Made by a program: the position numbers and the translations under genes. A stretch of DNA of 37,755 nt, taken from contig QZJG01000070.1 of NCBI GenBank assembly GCA_003599275.1, positions 1 to 37,755 on the forward strand, given 5' to 3'. Origin of the DNA: Nitrospiraceae bacterium. Its GTDB lineage: Bacteria > Nitrospirota > Thermodesulfovibrionia > UBA6902. The notes under the pieces are model-generated. The model worked only from the letters and a program-made list of their open reading frames with translations, made no database searches and had not been told where the DNA came from. Below, in pieces: positions 32,572 through 37,755 of this stretch. Position 1 is the first letter of the stretch, and each line of letters opens with the position of its first letter.

Positions 32572-34770
32572 TCATTTTCCGGCCTGACCGGACTGCAATT
32601 TATTCTCTATCAGACATAGTTTCTCATTGAAAAACCGGGCCTGCCCGCAGGACCTTTCCCGCAAATAATCATAAATACTCCTGTTTGCGGAGACCTCTTC
32701 ATGAGAGAGACTTTTCCCCTTAAGCCTCCCTGCGTAATCTTCCATTATTAAAAAAGCCTTGTCGGTCCTGCCGAGTTCGCATAATATTTCAACGATTCTC
32801 CGGACCAGCTCGTGGTTGTACGGACCGTTACTGTAAAACGAAAACAAGGTCTCAAGCCAGCCATTAAGTATATTTTCCCTGCCCGGATCAAATGAATACA
32901 CAGGACCCACATTAAATCTCGTGAAGCTTTCCAGGAGCTTCCGGACCGCCGCCTTTGTCCATTTAAACTGTGTCACAGGCCCTGCTATCGCCAATAATTT
33001 TTTAATCTCGGCCGCTATTTCATTGTCCATCCCGTATAAATACAACAGCTTTATGTAATCCAGTCTCAAATCCGGGGTAAGCGGACACAGGCCGATTGCC
33101 TTTCGGTACAAATCAAGGCCTTCTTTCCCGGCCCCCAAAAGGGCCTGCTTTCCTGCAGCATCTGTCAGGATCAATCCTGACTCAGGATAGAGTCCGGCGG
33201 CTTGCCGCAACGCGTCGAGCGCAGGGTAAATCCTTCTGTTTTTTTCTTCAATCATGGATATTAAATATAATATGAAGGCCTGATATAAATTCCTGATGTC
33301 CCGTACTGCCTTTTCCTCTTCACCGCGACACAGAAGCAGCAGACTGGCGTTAAGCGGTTTTCTCAGGAATGTGTTGAACAGATCATAATCCCTGTTGTGC
33401 AGGCACCATACATCCAGATCGCTGTCTTTGTCTTTAAACAACTCTAACGCAATCTTAAATATCTTCATTGCATTGTGATAATCGTGAGACCGGTAATACA
33501 GCAGTCCCAGATTAAAATACGCCATGACATAGGCAGGACAGGAGCGTATTGTTTCCTGAAGCGTGTCAATACACGCCTTAATGCCGACTTCCAGAAATTC
33601 CTCCGGATTATATAAGGAACCATAGGCTGTCTCCGCAACGACGAGATTCGTTCTGTCCCCCGGCGACTGCCCCATTCCGGCTGCTTTTTTAAATTCTTCA
33701 ATGCTCATCAGAAGCAGCCTGCTGCCCGCGTTTACAATGAAAGGGCCCTGGGAGGTCCTGAAAAACGCATAATAATAAACCGGTCCCCTGGCAATGATAT
33801 TTTCAGCCTCTTTAATGCCGGCCGGCCTCTTCTTCGGGCGGGATACATGTTTAAGCCTGTCGCTGACAAATTCGATTAATTTGCCGAGGCGATTTCTTGA
33901 TTCAAAATTTTCAGTCACTTTTTTATAAAATTTGTCCGACATGGCCTGCAGGCCGGCCGTGTTATTCAGATATCTTTCAACCTGTGCCTGGAAATTATCA
34001 GCCGTGACTGGAATGTATTCTTCATCGGGCGCGAAATAATTCCTGATATCCGTCCCTGTATCAATAACCACAGCGCCCTGGGACCCGGCCTCCAGGACGC
34101 GTCCCGACATAGAGCCGTATCTGTGATGAGACAACACCAGCTTTGAATCTCTCAAGAGAGCAATATAATCTTTATAGCCGGGCAGATGCGGCGCGACCAG
34201 CACCCTGTATTTGCCGGAAATGCCGCAAAGCTTAAGTATCCACCCGGAACGGTCCGGATGGGCATTATCATCAATAAAAGATGTATATAAAATATCGTAC
34301 TTTCTTTCTCCCGTCCTTTTTGGGGGAGCTGCAAAGAATTCTTTCATTGCCCCGACATGGTGAAATACCTCCACCCTGTGAGCGCCTAATGCACTGAGCG
34401 CTTCTTTTTCAAAATCCGAAAGGGCGATGGTACAGTCCACGGACCCCACATAACATCTTGCAAAATGAATGTCATAGTCCCAGTCTGAAATAAGGGCAAA
34501 AGTGGGAAAGGGGGCTGATTCTGTCCCGGCCGGCAGAAGGTTCCATTCCGCCTCCCAGAGGATACAGCAATCGGGCTGCCAGCCGCGAGGCAATTGCATA
34601 AGCACTTCCCTGAAATCTGCGCCGATTTCGATCTTTATATCAACTCCTTCGTTATAGCCGAAGGTCAATATCTCATGGCCTTTTATATCGTCCGTGAAAT
34701 TTTCACAGTGATTGGAAACAAACTTGCTCCTTATCGGACTGTTCCCTATGCCGAGCAGAAGGATCCTCAT
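32572..34770 (-). CDS. CgeB-like glycosyltransferase with TPR C-terminal half (tandem paralogue 2)
   Basis: 732 residues. The N-terminal ~310 residues form a CgeB/DUF3880-type GT-B enzyme: MRILLLGIGNSPIR, LTFGYNEGVDIKIEIG, PDCCILWEAEWNLLPAG, SDWDYDIHFARCYV, then SGRVLEAGSQGAVVIDTGTD. The rest is TPR-like and helical (AYVMAYFNLGLLYYRSHDYH, ALDALRQAAGLYPESGLILT). It aligns end to end with the 736-residue protein encoded just upstream, with its ATG immediately after that gene's stop codon (TGA-ATG). This is an old tandem duplication, since identity is clearly partial. Substrates unknown. Confidence 0.88.
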   Translation of the reverse strand: MRILLLGIGNSPIRSKFVSNHCENFTDDIKGHEILTFGYNEGVDIKIEIGADFREVLMQLPRGWQPDCCILWEAEWNLLPAGTESAPFPTFALISDWDYDIHFARCYVGSVDCTIALSDFEKEALSALGAHRVEVFHHVGAMKEFFAAPPKRTGERKYDILYTSFIDDNAHPDRSGWILKLCGISGKYRVLVAPHLPGYKDYIALLRDSKLVLSHHRYGSMSGRVLEAGSQGAVVIDTGTDIRNYFAPDEEYIPVTADNFQAQVERYLNNTAGLQAMSDKFYKKVTENFESRNRLGKLIEFVSDRLKHVSRPKKRPAGIKEAENIIARGPVYYYAFFRTSQGPFIVNAGSRLLLMSIEEFKKAAGMGQSPGDRTNLVVAETAYGSLYNPEEFLEVGIKACIDTLQETIRSCPAYVMAYFNLGLLYYRSHDYHNAMKIFKIALELFKDKDSDLDVWCLHNRDYDLFNTFLRKPLNASLLLLCRGEEEKAVRDIRNLYQAFILYLISMIEEKNRRIYPALDALRQAAGLYPESGLILTDAAGKQALLGAGKEGLDLYRKAIGLCPLTPDLRLDYIKLLYLYGMDNEIAAEIKKLLAIAGPVTQFKWTKAAVRKLLESFTRFNVGPVYSFDPGRENILNGWLETLFSFYSNGPYNHELVRRIVEILCELGRTDKAFLIMEDYAGRLKGKSLSHEEVSANRSIYDYLRERSCGQARFFNEKLCLIENKLQSGQAGK

Positions 34771-36981
34771 TCAGACCTCCTGCCTTTCATGAATGAAACT
34801 GTTCAGCACATCAAGTTTTTCATTAAAAAAAGTTTTCCGGGCCTCAACAGATTCCCTGATATATCTGTGAACATCGGACAGTGCTGAAACTGTTTCTTCA
34901 TCAAAACCTTCCGGACTTCCGAGGGAAGCAAGATAATCTCCGAATGTCCCGATGATTTTATCGACCCTCCCAAGCTCATGCCACAACTCAATAATCCTGA
35001 AAAGCAATCTGATATCATGCGGGTTCCTTTTAAGGCATGGATACAAGCCTTCTATCATCTCGTTTAATACACCCTCCGTGCAGCGATCGTGGAGACATCC
35101 TGATGACTGATTGAATCTGCCCAGGGATTCCATAAAGGTCTTTAATTCCCCTGTCCGGTCCCTCATGCTTTTTATTGAAGAGGCTATCTTTTTTAATTCA
35201 CTGACTCCTCTCAGCATCTCTTTGTCTTTCCGATAGATATACAAAGACTTTAACATCTCCATCCTTAGGCCCAGATCCAGGGGCATTAATTTTATCGCCT
35301 TTTCGTACAGGGCAAGGCTTTCCTGCCGAGACCCCAGATATGCCGATAATTGAGCGGCCCTTTTTACAGCCAGCCTGTTTGAAGGGCATAAAGCATGGGC
35401 GCGCAGCAGCACATCAAGGGCGTTATACAGGTCCCCGCGATCTTCGTAAATCTTTGCTATGAAAAACAATACAGCGGAATGATAAAGCCCGGCTATATCA
35501 GCGGACTTCTTTTCACCTTTCATCAAAGACAATAAATTCTCATTTAAGGGCTTTTGAAGAAGGTGGTTGAAAAGCTCGTAGTCCCTGTTCTGTAAACACC
35601 AGGGGTCCATCTCATACGGGCCGTCCTCCATAAGTTTGACCAGCTTCAAAAAGATTTCAAGCGCGATATCATGATTGCCGAGCCTGAAGTAAAGAAGTCC
35701 CAGATTAAAGTACGCCATCACATATGACGGATTGCCCGCGATCACATCCTCAAGCAGCGAAATAATTTCACCGGCCTTTTTCCCGGTTTCCCGGCTTCCG
35801 TCCTGCTGGAACAACAGGGCAGACATGGCAACAGCCAGATTTATCCGGCCCCTCGGCGCAGGACCGGCCTTGATCGCTTTCCTGAATTCGTCAATACTGA
35901 GGCCCAGGACCAGGGAGGTGTTCTTATCGGTAAAAAAGTAGCCGCCGTTTATCGTTCTGAAATACGCGTAGAAATATATTTCGCCGTTTCTGATGCAGCT
36001 CTCATATTTTTTCAGGGAAGCCGCTCTTCTTTTAATGTTTTTCTTTTCTTTCAGGTTCCTGTCGATCAATTCAAGAAGGCTTAAAAAACGCGACTCGGAC
36101 ATAAAGTCCCCTGAAACCTTTTTATGGACCCTGTCCGACATCTCCTGTAAAAGGTCTTCATTCTTCAAATAGCCTTCTACACATTCGAAAAAGTCCTCGG
36201 CCCTGACCGAAACAATTTCGCTTCCGTTTTCAAAATACCTTTGAACGTCCTTTCCCGTAACAACAGGGACGGTCCCCTGTGATGCCGCTTCCAGAACACG
36301 GTTGGAGAATACCCCCTGTCTTACATGTGAAAAAGCCATTTTTGAATTTCTCAGCAATAACAGGTATTCCTCATAGCTCTTGATGCGTGTCTCTATCAGG
36401 ATATTGTATTTCTCCGATAATTTTACAAGTCTTTCAGCCCACTCAGACCTTTCAGGGTGTGTAATATCGCTGAACCACGTCGCGGTATAAAAAAGGTCAT
36501 ACTTGCGGTCCCGGATTTTTACCGGCTGCGGGTCGAAGAATTTCTCCCTGACAGAGCCCAGATAGAAAATCTCGACGTTGTCGGCGCCTATAACGGGCAG
36601 ATTTTCCTCATCGAAGTATCCGGCCCCTATAACAAGGTCTGCCGCTTCTGCAATCGCCTTTGTGTAAATAATGTCCAGGTCCCAGTCTCCGGGAAATGGA
36701 AGGGCCACTACGGGGAACGGGGACTTCTCTATGCCGCGCGGCAGGAGGTTATAATCGATTCCCTGAAGGATGCAGCAATCAGGGCGCCAGTCCGGTGAAA
36801 GGGAGTTCACGACTTTTTCAAAATCGTCTTCAGGACCGATGCGGATATCAACGCCCTCATTATATCCAAAAGTTATTACGTCAAGGTTTTCATCTTTCCG
36901 GTCTAAAAGATTTTCAAAAAAGAACGAGGCTGAATCAAACCTTACCGGCGCATTCCCTATTCCCAAAAGAAGAATTTTCAT
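34771..36981 (-). CDS. CgeB-like glycosyltransferase with TPR C-terminal half (tandem paralogue 1)
   Basis: 736 residues with the same layout as the next gene: MKILLLGIGNAPVR, ITFGYNEGVDIRIG, PDCCILQGIDYNLLPRG, GDWDLDIIYTKAI, then SNRVLEAASQGTVPVVTGKD, followed by TPR-like helices (PSYVMAYFNLGLLYFRLGNH, ALDVLLRAHALCPSNRLAVK). FNEKLDVLNSFIHE at the end matches FFNEKLCLIENKLQ in the paralogue. The start lies 5 bp after the epimerase stop codon. GGAG is present but about 12 nt from the ATG, so initiation may depend on coupling. Confidence 0.88.
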   Translation of the reverse strand: MKILLLGIGNAPVRFDSASFFFENLLDRKDENLDVITFGYNEGVDIRIGPEDDFEKVVNSLSPDWRPDCCILQGIDYNLLPRGIEKSPFPVVALPFPGDWDLDIIYTKAIAEAADLVIGAGYFDEENLPVIGADNVEIFYLGSVREKFFDPQPVKIRDRKYDLFYTATWFSDITHPERSEWAERLVKLSEKYNILIETRIKSYEEYLLLLRNSKMAFSHVRQGVFSNRVLEAASQGTVPVVTGKDVQRYFENGSEIVSVRAEDFFECVEGYLKNEDLLQEMSDRVHKKVSGDFMSESRFLSLLELIDRNLKEKKNIKRRAASLKKYESCIRNGEIYFYAYFRTINGGYFFTDKNTSLVLGLSIDEFRKAIKAGPAPRGRINLAVAMSALLFQQDGSRETGKKAGEIISLLEDVIAGNPSYVMAYFNLGLLYFRLGNHDIALEIFLKLVKLMEDGPYEMDPWCLQNRDYELFNHLLQKPLNENLLSLMKGEKKSADIAGLYHSAVLFFIAKIYEDRGDLYNALDVLLRAHALCPSNRLAVKRAAQLSAYLGSRQESLALYEKAIKLMPLDLGLRMEMLKSLYIYRKDKEMLRGVSELKKIASSIKSMRDRTGELKTFMESLGRFNQSSGCLHDRCTEGVLNEMIEGLYPCLKRNPHDIRLLFRIIELWHELGRVDKIIGTFGDYLASLGSPEGFDEETVSALSDVHRYIRESVEARKTFFNEKLDVLNSFIHERQEV

Positions 36982-36986
36982 GCCCG

Positions 36987-37755
36987 TTATCTTTCTCCGG
37001 CCGGTTCCCCGGTCACTGTTTCTCTCATGTACCAGCTCATGGTTTTCTTTATCCCCTCGTCAAGAGAGACCTTGGGGGACCAGCCGAATACCTCTTTTGC
37101 CCTGGTAGTGTCAAGACACAGCTTTGTTTTTATAGTGGGTTTGCTCAGATCATTCTCGACCTTTACATCCTTGTTCGAGTGACGGACAATTTTTTTCACC
37201 AGCTCGTTCACCTGAATAGAACTCCCGTATCCGACATTGTAGAGACCGAACCGGCCTTCCTGTCCGTCAAGAGCGAGTTCGACAAAATCCGTCAGGTCGG
37301 ATACATACAGCAAGTCTCTTTCTTCCTCGCCGCTTCCCCATACCGCGATAGGGCCTCCCTCTTCAGCAGTCATTACCTTTGTCATAGTAGCGCCGAAGAC
37401 ATGCGATCTTTCAAGATCGAATTTATCGTACGGTCCGTAGATATTTGAATGCCGTATTACCGTATATTTTGTATTTCCGATCCGGGAATAAAACTCGCAC
37501 ATCTTTTCAATGTATACCTTGGTCCAACCTGCTCCGAAATAGCCGGGATAAATCTCCTCATTCGCGTTGAAGTCCGTCTCCTTTACAGGGACATCAGACG
37601 ACTGATACATCACAGTGCAACTGAAAAAAACCACATGCGATACCTTATGTTCATATGCCGCCCTCAAGATGAGCGAATTCATTATCGCGTTATCTGTTAC
37701 GTGATAATACGGTTTGGTCATGATATCTTTTACTCCGGACGTGGCAGCAGCGGCC
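36987..37755 (-). CDS. NAD-dependent sugar-nucleotide epimerase/dehydratase (partial, N-terminus outside window)
   Basis: The frame stays open to the window edge, reading AAAATSGVKDIMTKPYYHVT before HVTDNAIMNSLILRA, as in GDP-fucose-synthase-like extended SDR enzymes. The dinucleotide-binding GxxGxxG lies outside. Visible signatures are FFSCTVMYQS (catalytic Ser/Thr region), RHSNIYGPYDKFD and LLYVSDLTDFVELAL. In the position of the usual YxxxK dyad it reads AGWTK within YFGAGWTKVYIEK, so the canonical Tyr is replaced. It probably makes an activated sugar for the glycosyltransferases that follow in the same direction. Confidence 0.9.
   Translation of the reverse strand, partial: AAAATSGVKDIMTKPYYHVTDNAIMNSLILRAAYEHKVSHVVFFSCTVMYQSSDVPVKETDFNANEEIYPGYFGAGWTKVYIEKMCEFYSRIGNTKYTVIRHSNIYGPYDKFDLERSHVFGATMTKVMTAEEGGPIAVWGSGEEERDLLYVSDLTDFVELALDGQEGRFGLYNVGYGSSIQVNELVKKIVRHSNKDVKVENDLSKPTIKTKLCLDTTRAKEVFGWSPKVSLDEGIKKTMSWYMRETVTGEPAGER

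Overview
The window joins an accessory region (1 to about 9,967) to an ordinary chromosomal region (about 9,968 to 37,755), with a tRNA-Leu(CAA) gene at the boundary. The right part is a flagellar motor, chemotaxis and protein-glycosylation region of a Gram-negative-type motile bacterium. The mixture of MotAB, a second MotC/MotD-like stator, a heme-c chemoreceptor, an NtrC-type receiver, PilZ, and very large TPR/CgeB/radical-SAM glycosyltransferases most resembles Nitrospirota (Thermodesulfovibrionia) or a deltaproteobacterial lineage. That assignment is inferred from gene content and was not computed.

Accessory part. A short RadC-like fragment (15-242) and an AT-rich 521-residue protein of unknown function precede a six-gene PRTRC cassette (E-C-F-B-A-ThiF, 6326 down to 2212), which ends in a strong intrinsic terminator. 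PRTRC cassettes are known mainly from plasmids and integrated elements. This one encodes a ThiF/E1-like enzyme, a JAMM metalloprotease-like protein (A), a protein with an E2-like 'N-x(4)-G-x-C' motif (B) and a small protein (C) whose conserved core ends at GTKG. Together they look like a ubiquitin-like conjugation pathway. No ParB gene is present in the window. An about 87-bp leader with a terminator-like hairpin occurs twice, upstream of PRTRC-E and upstream of the RadC-like fragment. A two-GAF-domain protein (6863-8569) sits alone on the plus strand. The C-terminal third of a SNF2-type helicase then abuts the catalytic C-terminus of a tyrosine integrase, which points into tRNA-Leu. Both are remnants, so the element is decayed or deleted at this end.

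Chromosomal part. After tRNA-Leu come a small Cys-rich DUF6485-type protein and a chemoreceptor with a periplasmic CxxCH heme site and a C-terminal zinc-binding CZB domain. Divergent from the receptor are motA-motB. Both transcription units carry good sigma-28-like promoters with the same spacing. Convergent to motAB is a long minus-strand gene string. In transcription order it reads: a sugar-nucleotide epimerase/dehydratase (cut by the right edge), two tandem CgeB-TPR glycosyltransferases, a double GT2, a CgeB-like glycosyltransferase, a GT2-GT4-methyltransferase-TPR fusion, a radical SAM-methyltransferase-methyltransferase-TPR fusion, a Maf-like/CgeB glycosyltransferase, a GT9 heptosyltransferase-like protein, an unknown 141-residue protein, a response regulator, a PilZ protein, a second stator pair and a PAS histidine kinase. 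Many of the junctions are 4-nt ATGA overlaps, so much of this is probably one or a few operons coupling surface or flagellin glycosylation to motor control.

Three intergenic sites (10062-10089, 16655-16779, 21041-21136) carry related CACAGAG/ATCTGTG-type repeats, one of which splits the second stator pair.
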